NCBI GenBank assembly: GCA_025526995.1
Contig: JAHLKG010000008.1
Span: 434,001-498,000 of the forward strand
Source: Powellomyces hirtus
Taxonomy: Eukaryota > Chytridiomycota > Chytridiomycetes > Spizellomycetales > Powellomycetaceae
Length of the DNA: 64,000 bases
Direction: 5' to 3'
Positions 46,050-58,716 of the stretch are shown here, piece by piece (position 1 is the stretch's first letter; each line of letters starts with the position of its first letter). The notes below the pieces were generated by a model, which worked only from the letters and a program-made list of their open reading frames with translations, was not told where the DNA came from and made no database searches. Position numbers and translations under genes: made by a program.

Positions 46050-48400
46050 TTTCTAGTCGAGCTCTTCTGCGGTTGTACCGATGTGTCAACGCATTACTTT
46101 TTTGCTGGCAGAATATTTATTCCGTTGCGCAGAGGACTGAGCTTGGTCGCACTCGAAACCAGGAATACCACCGACTCCCAGCAGACTACCACTACCATAG
46201 GAGAAGCGAAATGGTATCGACATCGAAGTCGTCGGGGTGACGATTCACGTCTACGATCTATGGAATTTTTGGGTCAAAGATTCATCAGATTGAAGGTTTT
46301 TTCTCAATGTGCTTCCCAAGCTGCATATGATCCCTGCCGAGAGCATTCTTTCAAATGTGTTACTTCGCCAGCCCAAACTCCGCCCACGTGTCTTGACCCA
46401 AAGCCTACTGTACTAACGACCCTACTAACTGCTCCGAAGCTCCGACGATCGACGCATCATCAAATTATAGTAATACTTTGCGTCACAGAGCCTCGATACT
46501 GTAACACTCCGAGCAAACAAAGAGGAGCAAGCTTTATCTGCGCCAACATTATATACACGTCTCCACACTCGCACCCCTCCTTCGACATGGGGAGGGATCA
46601 AGCAACGGTTGTATGAGAAAGCTATACTGGGCTTTTGTTTCTAATGCACCGCTATTTGCATGACATTTGTCGCGCACAAATCTCGTCGTTAACAAACAGC
46701 CATCACATAAGTAGCCTCTACAGTATCCAAAACCCACACACAAAACGCGTCGCACAAACCCCGTCCCTTTCACTTTTCTTGCCACACGCCCCACCGGTTT
46801 TCCTTAACAAGTCAATCACAGGTCACACACACTGCGCTTCTGTGCCCAGATCAGATTTTCTCGCCCGCATCGCTCCACGAGGCCTGGCTGAAACCATTTT
46901 TTACCCGCTGCCATTGCGGACCGGCCACCTTCCCCGTCATCTAAAGCGGAGTTCTTCCCAAATTATTATCTTGGGGTGGACAGTTCCGGCAAAATCTGTA
47001 TCCGTGAGAGTAACTCAGGCCTGGCCAGTTGTGAGTGACTTGCATCGGCACGGATGGTGACTGTCGTTAACCCACCCCCCTTACAATGGAAACATGGGAT
47101 ATTCTGTGGACATGGCCGGCTCAGGGTGGTTCCCTGTGACCGACTGGAACCACAGTCTTAACACATTTTTTTGCTTCTAAACCATATGTATGTATTGCAA
47201 AAGACCAACCGAAAATTCCTGCCTTCAACAATGCCGCACAGCCTTTCCGTCGCGGAGCACTTTATGTACTTTCATTCCCGCATGGGAATGTCATTCAACC
47301 CAAAAACGCGCGCAGAGGAAAATATGAATGTGAACATGTCACTCCAACACTCTCTTTCCCAGTTCAATCCAAGCGACCAGTGGTGCCAGAGTTGTTTAAT
47401 GGTAGTCGACACATGCGATGACGGAAACGTTGTCAAACCATGTTCTTGTTGCCATTGCGTCGACCGGCCATTTCACGCGTGTTCCCATTCCTTCTAAAAC
47501 CGCGCGTAGCAGCGATCGACAGTATGTAAGCTAAGCAGTAATTAGGACTTTGGGAAAACACACAAATGCTCTCATTGATGCCATGCACACCAGACGTGGG
47601 CAGCGCGGGTTATTTTTATCTTACTTGCCATTATTTCATGCAAATTAGCAAAGAGAATACGGGGTTATGTGTTTTCGAACAGTGATTTGCCGGTAGGCTT
47701 GCCACGCTGCTACACGGCCTGAGCGAGCCCCACCGGTTGCTGGCGGTCAACCCCAGACTAGGCGTTTGTCAGGTGTTGATCGTACCGGATCGCAGAGACG
47801 CTATTCTCGCCAAACATGCGCCGCCATTATCGGAGACGGTGCAGGAGAGCGCCGCAACCCACGCGCATCTCGCCCAATTTGATCTATCTCATGGGCCTAG
47901 TTGTGTTTGCACTTGTAGCGCTATGGAAGAAGCAATGCGGAGCGGATTACTGGTCGAGCTTCTGTGCTCATGGCATCTAGTACACGAGGGACGGTGGCAC
48001 CAAAGCAGGCATGGGAGAGATGAGATAGGACCCGGATGCCGAAAAGATCGATGCGCTCGGCCATTTGAGGAAAGTGAATAGCGGAGATGCCTATAGCTTG
48101 CTAGCCAGCCAAGATTCCGTCCAGAATAACAGTAGAATGTGTGTGTTTGCGACTGCTAAAAATATCAGTGTTCTGCGTTTGGGTTCATTTCTATGGAGCG
48201 TTTCGCTAAAGCCTTCGCATTCACGAAAGACGCCATTATTGACAGGATCGGAAGTTTCCATTTCCAAAGCGCCTTCCAAATTCCACGTCATGATTTTTAA
48301 AGTTGACGGATAAAAACCTGCAAACCTCTCTGCATTCCAAGCATTCAACTGCTCTCGCCACTCGTGGTAGTCCATACATTGATTTTTCAACCCCGCCATC
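46050..48400. other. 2.3-kb gene-poor stretch
   Basis: No conserved protein is evident. One short Cys-rich frame (47231-47497) is listed separately. No tRNA-like or repeat structure was found. Confidence 0.45.
47231..47497 (+). CDS. Possible small Cys-rich ORF
   Basis: 88 codons from an ATG (MPHSLSVAEHFMYFHSRMGM). The C terminus has paired cysteines (WCQSCLMVVDTC, PCSCCHCVDRPFHACSHSF). No family recognised, no signal peptide, no support from context. It could be chance. Confidence 0.15.
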   Translation: MPHSLSVAEHFMYFHSRMGMSFNPKTRAEENMNVNMSLQHSLSQFNPSDQWCQSCLMVVDTCDDGNVVKPCSCCHCVDRPFHACSHSF

Positions 48401-49462
48401 ATGAACTCCGGTATGCTTCACTAGTGTACTGGTCTCACCATCACGCTCACCGAACTGACTTGCATTTTGTTTGCCTGTCGCCAGCTTGCTGCTCCATTCC
48501 ACCTGTCGTTGCGACCGACTACACACCCAAAGGCACATATGAGGAAATTGTTGGAATCAAGTCTTACACCGTAGGACCCAAGGACGCGAAGCATGTCATT
48601 GTGGCCGTTTACGACATCTTTGGGTATGGAGGAGAGTGAACGCAGGAAGAATGCGAAGAAACCTATCCTTTGCTGATGCACAACACTTTCTCTTCGTAGC
48701 TTCGCCTCGCAGACACAGCAGGGTGCAGATCTTCTCGCTACCCTTGGATTCCGTGTCATCATGCCGGATCTGTTCCGCGGGAAACCGTTCCCTGTAGAGA
48801 GAATGACACCCACGGGCTCGGAAGCAGAGTATGTTCAACAGTACAAGTTGCTGCTATATCGAAGGCATACTAATCAACACATCAGGCAAAAGGCCCTCAT
48901 GGCAGACATCGGAAACTTCATTGGAACAACTGGCAACTTTCAAGAACGCATCCCGGAGCTTCAAGCATTGTCGAGCGCTTTGCGATCTGCTGGAGCTGAG
49001 AAAGTCGGCGTGTATGGCCTCTGCTGGGGTGGCAAGCTCGTCATCCTTGCCGGTGCAGCTGACCCGAAAGCATTTGACGCCGTCGCGCAAGGCCATCCTG
49101 CTAAACTTGACCCCACCGATGTGGAGAAGCTGACCGTTCCGTTTGCAAGCTTTATTTCCAAAGATGAAAACAAGGACGATCATCAGAAAATGATCGACAT
49201 CTTGAAAACTAGACCGGGCAACGAGAAGAACCACTTCCGTGTGTACCCGGAAATGCATCACGGTAAGGATATTCTACGACTCATTCCCGCGATCCGGCCT
49301 TCAAGAGATTGCATTGCTGACATCGTCTTCCCAATCCTTTTGATACAATTAGGCTGGGCCGGCGCGCGCGCCAATCTCGCCAATCCTGATAACCTTCGTG
49401 AATTCCACGATGTTTACAGTCGTTTCGGAGCTTTCTTCAAGCAGGCATTCAGATCAGCGTAA
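48401..49462 (+). CDS. Dienelactone hydrolase family protein
   Basis: Five exons: 48401-48410, 48485-48623, 48700-48828, 48886-49262, 49353-49462, giving 254 aa, the normal size. Alpha/beta hydrolase of the DLH family: IVAVYDIFGF near the start, GFRVIMPDLFRGKPFP, nucleophile elbow VYGLCWGGK with Cys, and catalytic His in YPEMHHGWAGARANL. The family Cys-Asp-His triad opens lactone rings of chlorinated or aromatic breakdown products; many fungal members have unknown substrates. The 10-nt first exon (Met-Asn-Ser plus one base) is supported by frame-perfect joining. Confidence 0.9.
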
Positions 49463-50262
49463 TCTGTTTCACGCGCTACGCTACAGAGTTTGAAACGTCA
49501 CAAATGAGACCTACACATTCTCTGCTGGACCAGTGATTTTCCCCAGAAAGTTCAAATTGAGTCACATAGCTTTGTTAGTCGTATCATAGATAGATAACGG
49601 TAGTTGCCCATTGAATGTCAGAGAACGCTCAACTCTTCTTCCATTTGCTTTTCAGCACTAATATTTTCTACCCTGACAAGACCATGGACCATACCGTGAT
49701 GTGCAGCTCTGTCTTTCGCTCTGACTCACACTTCATCCAGGTCGTATGCATCCGATCAAGCGTGATTGGCTCCAAATATGGTGCCCGAATCCAAATTGCC
49801 GACGTATTAGACAGGACCAAATCAGCTAGCCGGTCATTATCTACGATGACTCGTCGGGGCAACTGCCGATGTTGATCACGCTTTCCCGCCTGTTCACGGG
49901 TAAATATTGCGCGGTTATGAAATGCGTACACCTGCCGCCGTCACATCGTGTTGTTTGGCCGGCCATTGCGCGGGTAACTCACCATTATCCTCAGGTGTGG
50001 TGCATAGAAGTTCCTAGCGGAAGCACCGTTTGTGCCCCACCCAAAACTTCTCTTGCTAAATGCTACAACTGTTGCGAAAAGAAGCACGTTGACACTTGCT
50101 TGGCACTGACTTTTTGGAGGGCTAGGAGGGATTGCGACAGAAGCACAGGATCGACGCGAGCCGATACTCCGCGGCCCCTCTGCCCGCGTCAGGATGTTCA
50201 TCGCAGCGCTGCGCCACATCCATGTCGCAGTGACAAGTTAATGTGCGATCAAATCGAACATC
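49463..50262. other. Intergenic region without recognisable gene
   Basis: Nothing beyond the tRNA-Glu immediately downstream. Confidence 0.5.
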
Positions 50263-50334
50263 TCCTCGATGGTCCAGTGGTTAGGATCTCACGCTCTCAC
50301 CGTGATGGCCAGGGTTCGATTCCCTGTCGGGGAA
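50263..50334 (+). tRNA. tRNA-Glu (CUC anticodon)
   Basis: 72-nt cloverleaf: acceptor TCCTCGA with TCGGGGA (one T-G wobble), D arm GGTCCAGTGGTTAGGAT, anticodon loop CTCTCAC with CTC, T arm GGTTCGATTCC. No intron. Confidence 0.96.
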
Positions 50335-50343
50335 TTTCTTTTT
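50335..50343 (+). terminator. Pol III terminator of tRNA-Glu(CUC)
   Basis: TTTCTTTTT directly after the tRNA; the five-T run stops RNA polymerase III. Confidence 0.75.
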
Positions 50344-50722
50344 AGGAGCGCCACGCCCGACGTTTTAGCCTAAAGGGAAGAGAAGAAAGAAAGAAAAGGA
50401 ACACGAACACAAAAGCCGCTCGGGTGCCGCAGATCGCCCCCACGTTTCTGCTTACTAAGCATCGGAGAATTGGAACACCCAGACTAAAAAGGTGCACCCA
50501 ACAGCCAAATTTGCTGCTCGGGCTGGTGCTACGGATGACACGCTATGCCACGCCCACGCAAATCAGAGCACCGCATTGCGCTTTCCTTTTTGGTTTTAAC
50601 GCATTTGATGTACCGGCGGTGATAGATAAGTCAGATCTGGGTCCAATGCCCTCACTCCATCTTCACGCGAGCCGCAGGCAGCAACCGGTCACATACTTGA
50701 AATTCTGGAAGAGGAGGATCCG

Positions 50723-53700
50723 ATGGGGGGCAACCTATTCATTGGGCTCTTTGTTGGATCATATCTGGTCGTTTGGAGCCATTTCGCCTACGGACTCGTT
50801 TTGGGTCCTATTCATCAACTCATCACCCACATCCGCACATCCAAAAAACGAAACGAGACGCATGTTAGAACCGAGGTGTCGCGTGGGCCGCTGTCATCGG
50901 AAGTGGAGTTGCCGGAACGCATGTACGTGTGGACCGCGGCGTGGTCGTGGTTCCTGTGTGCCGTCGGTGTCGTCGCGTTCGCCATATTCCCCTACATGCT
51001 GTTTGCGGGACTCGGATCATTAGTACCGCAAGACAAGCGGGGCGCGAGCTGGTGGGATCTGATATGCGCGTTCCATGCCGAGCATGTCGCAGACGCGTTG
51101 GCTGCAGTCGGAGCTCCAGGTGCCATCGCGCTCTTTGCGGTCGTTAACCGCGAGATCTTCATCATGGCGGGACTTGCCCTCTTTGTGCGATGGCCGAAAT
51201 TGAACCCGGACCTCCTGATGAACCTCGGTCGCTCGCGTCGGCGCAAAAGTGTGTACAATGACGAAGGATCGAGAGCCGATGATACACTGACGGCGACGTT
51301 GGAGCGACATCGCAGTGTGAGGCGACGGACATCGCAGATTTCGAAGATGACCAGGGTCTCAGGTATGTCTCTCGCAGAGCAGGGGGCAGATGGACGCGTG
51401 TCGCTCACCTCCCTTGTCGCGCAGAAAAATCAGACAAGGACAACAATCTGCGAATCGTGACGGAGGTATCTGGTGCCGCGGGCCGAAACGAACACGGTCA
51501 GCATTTTGCAACTGGCGGTGTCTCGCCTGGCGGCACGCCGGTTGACGAACTCATTGTGGGTCCGAGACAAACGACCTCGCGGTTCAAACCCCCAGTTCCG
51601 ATTGATGAACGACACTCGTTTGAAACAAGATCCAGCGATGACGGAGGTCTGACGCTCAAAAATGAGAGGGATTACGAGTGGAAGGCTCACCAGATGTGAG
51701 GGGCCATCATTGTTTTGTGAATCGATGTGCGAAACTTGTCACTCACGACTTTTGCATACCCTATATAGTGACGCGTTCCTGGACCAGACCATTAACGGTT
51801 CACACATCACCGCCAATCCCATAGCATTGGATCTACACAGATTCACCGAGAGGCCTTACCCCCTACGAGTAGACTCTATGCTGCCGTGGAAAACCCCCGC
51901 GATGCGGCCCAGCAAATCATCGCCTCACCTGAACAGTCTGGAGGCTCAAAATCTCTTCCTGCCGGAACCAAAACCGTTGCCAGTGGCGCACACGCGATCC
52001 CGACTTTCCGTGGACGTCGTTGCCCCCACCATCACACCCAACACCAACTCCATCGTGCACCCACGACCGACAACCAGTGTGGGACCCCGCCCAAGCACCA
52101 GTGGACCCCGACCCCGCCTCAACAGTGCGGTACCCCGCCCGCCGTCCCTGTTTCGGCACAGCACGAGTCTGGGCAGTCTGACCAGTTGGGGCAGCAGCAC
52201 ACCCACGCACGCTGTGCCCTTCAAGGGTCTCCGCCACGCTATCATCATTGCCTGTCACAACAGTTCGGAGGTTCTTGTGGGGACGATTGGCCGACTGCTC
52301 CAGCTTGTGGAGCCGAAGGCCATCTTTTTGGCGGACAATGGATCCTCTGATGAGGAAGTGATGAGGACGAAGCAGGTCGCGGGTGACCTGTCGTCGTTGT
52401 ACAGGCACGAGCATCCCGAGTATACTGGCCTGGGCATCAACGTGGGCGTGTTGAAGACGGGGTCCAAGACCATTGCCCAGTTCTCGGTATTGAACAGTCT
52501 GGCGTATTTGAGATCTGACATTGAGTTTGTGTCGTTGTTGGATGACGACACTGTTTTCCCTGGTACGTTAGCATCCCTGGGTTGCCATGGGTCTGTGTTC
52601 TCATGTCATATTCACCCTCACCAGAGGACTGGAGCGAGCAATACACCCTCAACATGTTTGACGAAAGCAGTGACTGCCATTGTCTCGCATACCCACTCGG
52701 TGCCGAAAAGAGCCCTACCATGGGTCTCCTGGGGCACTTCCAAGATTTTGAATGTAAGAACCGTGGTGTTATGCTGTGCACTAAAGACCGACGCTCCGGA
52801 TCTGACACGCTGTTCTTTTGCTACCTGCTCAGATCGCATTTCCATGTTTACCAAGATTGCGCAAGCTACCATCTCTAGCGCATTGTTCCCTTCGGGCGCT
52901 GTGTCGACTTGGCGTGCCATTACTTTGCTCGACATTCTTAGTCGGTATGTTGTCGTTCCTGCCTTGCTCGAGCGAACTCGACTCAATTGGGGAAAGAGAC
53001 GCTAATGATTTTTCGTCATTGTTATAGTCATGACACAATGTTCCGTGGTGACGATCTCCAAATGGGGTTGCTGATGCACACGCTCTACAACGAAATCAAA
53101 TTCCTCAACCCCGAAGAAGTCCACCGCGGAAACTATGCCATCCGCGTTGCCCCTTTCACCATCCCCACAATGGTGCCCGTCCACTGGTTCCACTTGAAGG
53201 ACCTGTTCCCCAAAGTGTACTGGAAACACCTTCCAAACTGTTCCTGTGGCGAACCCAGTTTATTCTACCAACGCGCCCGGAGTTGGGAGGTCGCGCGCCA
53301 TCGCTTCTTTGGCAAGTTTTCCCGCGTCTGCATCCACGATCAACGCATGAAGCATCTCAACACGTGGTTCGCCAAAATCTGCGCTCTGGACTCGGTGATT
53401 GGCATATTGAACGATTTTGCGCAGATGGGGATGGTGCTGTACGTGCTGCTGCAGGAGCAGAACGGGGTCATTATCGGCATCTTGTCGGTCGTCTCACTCG
53501 CGTTCCAGATGCTGGCATTCGACTTGCTCAATGTGCTCGTTATCGATCGTAACCCAAAAACCGAGATCCCTTGCGAAATCCGCGTGCTCTATCCCATCTG
53601 CTACACCCCCATCCTCAACATCATCATCAAGCATGCCGCGCTAGTTTACAATTACTTTCACTACACACCCATGGTTCGAAACCTCGCCGTCATCAGCACC

Positions 53701-53988
53701 CAGGCCCGCAAAGAAAACTTGGATACCATGTGGACCTCTTGGTCCCCGTACACAATCGCGGAGGAGCAAAGCGGGGTCCTCAGAGACGTTGCCCAGCGCA
53801 TCAGGGACATCGAGAAAGCAAAACGGTTTAGAATGTCGATTCCCTCCCGCTCGAGCAATGCCTCCAGCCCGGGCAACACCAAGACCGCATGCTCAATGCC
53901 CGAACCTTTCGTGGATGTCCGACCCGGACACGCTCCTTCGTCCGACAGTTCGTCCAACCGGACGAGAGTTTCTCGTGGATCCCACTGA
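50723..53988 (+). CDS. Multi-spanning family 2 glycosyltransferase (GT2)
   Basis: ATG at 50723. N-terminal membrane segments (NLFIGLFVGSYLVVW, WSWFLCAVGVVAFAIFPYML, APGAIALFAVV with a following hydrophobic run), a Ser/Arg- and Pro-rich cytosolic linker, then a GT-A catalytic domain: HAIIIACHNSSEVLVGTIGR, FLADNGSSDEE, SLLDDDTVFPED, MFRGDDLQMGLL, and QRARSWEVARHRF resembling the QxxRW motif of processive synthases. C-terminal membrane segments follow (MVLYVLLQEQNGVIIGIL, LAFQMLAFDLLNVLVI). Introns at about 51366-51430, 51700-51768, 52563-52624, 52755-52833 and 52946-53029 give in-frame joins. Related in layout to chitin, hyaluronan and cellulose synthases, but it lacks a clear chitin-synthase signature, so the polysaccharide is unknown. 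Confidence 0.82.
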
Positions 53989-54582
53989 AACTACATCTTG
54001 TTTCCCACCCTTGTTGTTTACCGTACTTTGACCCTCCAATGTCACCTAACCACCAACATATAACACATTTACCAAGCTCTAGTCCCACCTCAGTATACCC
54101 AGAATCAAAGTAGAGATGCCGCCTGAGCCTTTTTGTATAAGGACCCTTGTAAGACACTGTAGCTAGATCCCTTCTACCTTCAATATAAACATACTGTCTT
54201 CAATAGGTTGGCGATGTGTTGCGAGTTCACATTCACTAGCCATCCTTCAGAATTGTGCGCGATGCTGGAGATAAATTAGTGGCGTGGTCGGCGCCATGCA
54301 AGTACGAAAACGTAACTCGGAATTACATCTACGGATTCAGAACAGCTTCATACTATGCTCAAGTTCCGCAACGCATCAGAGATACCTATTTTACAACATT
54401 CTAATAATAGAAAGGGTGCGACCGGCACACCCCTTAGAGACCGTCGGCGCAACTCTAAACTGCCATGTAATGCTACGCCATTTTATCAGCACGGGATGGC
54501 GCCTCCCACACGGTCATGACGTCTCTAAGCACGAGATGTTGGCTCAAGAAAAAAGGAATGAACACGAGAATGGTTACGAGAC

Positions 54583-56062
54583 TCACCGGTCGAGACGTTG
54601 GTAAGATCCACCCTTGGGCGTTGTTGCCGTGGTTCTTCGAGTCCACCAGAACACGAACGACATCAATACAATAATGCAAAGTGCTCCAACAAAGAAGTAT
54701 GAGACGGGAAAGCCCTTTGAGACATTGGAAACCTTCAAATCGGAACCGCCAGAAAGTAAGCATCGATAAAGTGGCGCGCAAGACATCTGAGCATACCGAT
54801 TTTGCATTCTCCGTGGAGACCTCCTTCTCGTGGCTCAAAGCTTTCTTCACGTCTTCCGAGGCCTGCGCGTCCTGCGAGCTTTTCAACCTCGCTTCCTCAA
54901 GCTCCTTCTTCTGATCCTTGTCCGACTTCTCCGCGGAAACCTTCTCGTCGTGGCTCGGAGCTTTCTTTACGTCGTCCGTGGCCTGCGTCTGATCCTGGTC
55001 TGCCTTCTCCGTGGAGACCTCCTTCTCAGGGCTCGAGGCCTTCTTGGCGTCCTCGGCGGCCGCCGCGGTTTGTTTGTCCTGTTTCTGATCCTGGTCCAAT
55101 CGCGCGGGAACGGGCTTGTCGTCGCTCAAGACTTTCTTCGCGGTCTCCGAGGCCGGCGCCGCGTGCTTGCCCTGCTTTTGATCCTGGTCCAACCGCACTG
55201 GAACGTGCTTCTCGTCGCTCACAGCTTCCTTTACGGCGTCCGAGGCCTGCGCATCCTGCGCACTTTTCAACCCTCCTTGCTTCTGGTCCAAGATCTCCGC
55301 GACGCCTTCCTTCTTCCCTGAGGTTTTCTTCACGGCGTCCGAGGCCTGCGCATCCTGCGCGCTTTTCAACCCTCCTTGCTTCTGATCCAAGATCTCCGCG
55401 TCACCCTTCTTCTTAGAACTTGAGGCTTCCTTTACGGAGTCCGAGGCCTGCACATCCGGCGCACTATTCAACCTCGCTTGCTCAAGCTGCTTCTTGTCAG
55501 CCACATCCTTTCGCGTCCCAATCGCCTTCACTTGTTTCTCCATGTAGTCCACTATCGCGCCCGCCTTTCCATCTCCTTCATACTCCTCGATGAGCTCCCC
55601 ATCAATGTAGAGGTTAATGGTCGGGTAGCCGCCTGGTGCGTGCTTGTCGCACCGAGGGTCTCCAGATCTGAACTCTCCATCTATGCTGCATTCAACTTTG
55701 CGCATGTGAAGCCCCGCATCTTGGTACCGTCTCTTCTCAAACTCCTTTTGCCCTTTCAGCCACTCCGGCGTTACACTGAAACATGGGTCAGCGTTAACAA
55801 TGCTAATAAGCAGGTGCAGGTGGGGAACGAAGAAAATTGCATACCGTTGTGTATTGGCGCACCAGCTGGCACCCCACATGACAACCCATGTTCCCTGTGA
55901 TATCTGCGTGTCAGCAACGGCAATGTCCAAGAAGTTGATTTCCTTATCGGCGGCATCTGCGAGCTCCTTCTTGGTGGCCGCTGACACCAGACCAGGGGTG
56001 GATATGAGGAATGCAAGACACAGTAATGCTCGCACGTATAGCGGTTTCGTGGAAAGTAACAT
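54583..56062 (-). CDS. ER thioredoxin-like membrane protein with repetitive linker
   Basis: Exons 56062-55845, 55775-54797, 54732-54583 give 448 aa. Signal peptide (LLCLAFLISTPGLVSAA), then a thioredoxin fold: GTWVVMWGASWCANTQR, GYPTINLYIDGELIEEYEGD. The usual CxxC is CANT here, so the second Cys is missing. About 230 residues of Lys/Asp/Gln/Ser repeats follow, including ILDQKQGGLKSAQDAQASDA twice nearly exactly and DQDQKQ variants. A single membrane span (VSYFFVGALCIIVLMSFVFW) and a short basic tail (WWTRRTTATTPKGG) complete it. Predicted type I ER membrane protein related to PDI/TMX proteins but without a full redox site, so more likely a chaperone or mixed-disulphide trap than an oxidase. 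Both 3' splice sites fit the frame. Confidence 0.78.
54840..55470. repeat. Imperfect tandem repeats inside the thioredoxin-like gene
   Basis: Roughly 100-130-bp units encoding the Asp/Lys/Gln linker. The two best copies (about 55240-55315 and 55348-55405) differ by only a few bases, suggesting recent expansion by unequal exchange or slippage. Confidence 0.7.
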
Positions 56063-56921
56063 TGTGCTGGATACCGGAATGAGATTCGGGGGAATGGCCA
56101 GAATGACAAAGGCTTTTCTAAATTGGCTTTGAGCGGACTTTCATCGCTTGGTGCGGTTATCAGCGGCAACAAACCGAGGCGCCACGCTAGTGACAAACAA
56201 ACGCGCGTTTCGTCGACGGCAGTTTTTTTCAATGGCCGGAAAAGAAACAAAGCAATGCCACCTGCAAGGTTCCGTGGAGTAACAAACAGGTCCCCGGCGC
56301 TCGGACCGTTGGCAATACCGTTGGTGTTCTCTGTTGTGAAAACGGTCCCCAACTACTGTAGGTTCGCTCAACAAGTCTTCCTGACGAGCCATCAGATGGA
56401 CGTTGCAATGACAAAAATGGACACCGGAATATGTAGTGTATGATAGGCTTGGCTCAGTCGAATAGTCTAACTACGAGGGATAGGATGACACTCCGATAGC
56501 ATGCTAGACGGAAACTACCAAGCGTTTGTCCTAACGAATCTGAAGCGTACATCAGGAATTTCCCGCTCGTACAACAGTAATATCTCTTTTGCAATGCTTG
56601 GTGGTAGCTGTTTGGCTGCTCGCAAGCTTCGATGAAGGGAAAACAGCCCTTGCTCGTGGGAGTTCCGCATGATTCCAAATGACCTGGCGGATAATCCTGT
56701 AGTCAGAGTACAAGTAGTCTGTTCTGCCTTAGGTTGGTTATCCCTGAAACCATTTGACCGATTCGAGCAACGCGCGAACTTCTGAGCAGAAATCTCGCCA
56801 TCCTCAGCGTTGTTGGCACTTCTCACCGCAATCACCAAAGCCTCAAAATTATGAGCGCCATCAATCAGCCTCCAATTAGTCCACTCTGTAACCGGTCTCA
56901 ACTCTCTCAATCAAAAGAAGG

Positions 56922-57676
56922 ATGCCCGCACCGCCCTACGAAATCATCGATTATATCGTGGACTATCTGTGGGATGACATTGTCAAGCATCTCAATCTCT
57001 CGCTGTTCCTAGCACTGGTGCTCGTGAGCAAGCAATTCAAGGCAGTCATGTATCGTCGACGTTGCGAGCTGATGAGAGCACAAGGTGCTGCGATACTCGT
57101 TGATCGTTCAACCGCGTAGACCTGCCTCGTATCAGACGAAATCCCTTTGTTCCACCCATGGAATTTGCTCAATGACCTCATCCGGAAGTGCGCCCAGTCC
57201 CCTATACCCACATTCCGCGGAGACCTACAGGCTTTAGTCTCGGAGCTCGCTCGCAGACAAAAAGATGCACTCACTCCCGTTCTCCAGAGACTGGAAAAGC
57301 CTCTCGTCATGAAAGCGGGTTCTGGTGAATTGGTCAAAGAACTCCATGCGCATTTAGCAGGACCGCATCAACAGCGCCCCATCGGCCCGCGTGATTGGTA
57401 GTTATGGGTGCTGTCAGATATATAACCTTCACACGAAATGGCGGTTATACGACGATGTACACCCAAGAGCTTGGAATTCTTACTGTCAGAAGTTGTCAAT
57501 TTAAGCTGTTCATATGCGACAAACCTCCCTACGAATACGATGGATACGGAATCGGCCTGGCGAATGACAGCTACGACTCAGCAGTCGATCTCGCCACAGT
57601 GGCCTGGCCGAAGAATTTCAAGCTTGATGCATCCAGCCCGCTTCTCCCATGGTCGGGAAGTGTATATAGCATATGA
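56922..57676 (+). pseudogene. F-box-like paralogue, broken copy
   Basis: Begins MPAPPYEIIDYIVDYLWDDI and continues LFLALVLVSKQFKAVMYRRR, closely like the intact gene at 58717. TAG at 57117-57119 ends the frame after 65 codons, and the same frame resumes (LVSELARRQKDALTPVLQRL) up to TAG at 57399-57401. A different frame then matches the C-terminal part of the intact copy (YTQELGILT, FKLFICDKPPYEYDG) to 57676. Two stops and a frameshift mark it as a pseudogene; an alternative with unusual introns is less likely because no good splice sites surround the stops. Confidence 0.7.
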
Positions 57677-58716
57677 GGTATTAGCATGGCATAGCAAGTT
57701 GTAGGAATTGAGAAACAGTCTGCTTTGAATACGACACGAGTTTGTCGTGCGCCTGGAATGTCTCCATACTGTGCCATCATCTATCGTGTTTCCCCCCGAA
57801 TCAAAGCAGTTATGGAGAGAGGCTACAAATCTGATGCCTTGCCGGTCAGATAATACATTTCATTGAGCTCTGTGTAAACAGACCAACAGGGTATACGCGC
57901 GATTTCCTAAATATTATTGCATATTTCCTTTGACTGAGAGTTGGTTCCGCGGGCTAGGCGTAAATTCTTGATGGATTCTAAAGCTCGCGCATATTGCTGA
58001 TTGTCCACGCGCTGATCTCGTCGCCGATTACATTAGAGAATAGGGAACCCCTGCCGATACTCTGATAGCTGCGTAATTCACGTTCAAACACTGTAATGCA
58101 AAGAGCAGTGTGCTTTGTGCAAGTTTTCCTTCCGGCAGCTAGTTCAGGAGAAGGCCTCCCCGGCCGCAACTACCATGATTATGACTGTATAGCGCTGGGC
58201 AATTTCCAACAAGGTGACCATTATGGCCATTGTCGTGCGCGCGTGTCTTATTAAAAGTCATATCTTTGTGTTTCTGCTAATTTTGACAGTAACTGCGGGA
58301 CAAAGAGCAGCGGGATTTGCTCACGTCAGCATTGCATGCGCCACGCTCCTCGAGCAGAGCGCGTTCCTGTCAATTGACAGGCTGTGACGGCAGTGTACTT
58401 GGCGTAATATCTTCTCCTCCTTGGTTATCCCTGAAACCGTTGGAGACTTGGTATCTAAGGAACAGACAGCGCTTGGGGAACAATGCGCTGACTGACCCGC
58501 CAGAACTTACCTTTTCCATCTATTTGCCGGTTCTCGAGTTTACAGCAAACACGACAACGACACTACCCGACATAAGCGAGCCAGAGGAAATACCACCATC
58601 ATTACCATCACTACGTCCACCACAACCTCAAACGCCAGGACATCATCTCGCACAATTACCAAAAACCAAGAGGTGTCTTTCGAAATCAAAGCTTAAACAA
58701 CGACCAGAACCGAGTC

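Noticed and set aside
54802..55416. Ser/Arg/Pro-rich frames on + strand over the thioredoxin-like gene
   Set aside because: Mirror image of the Lys/Asp/Gln repeats on the - strand.
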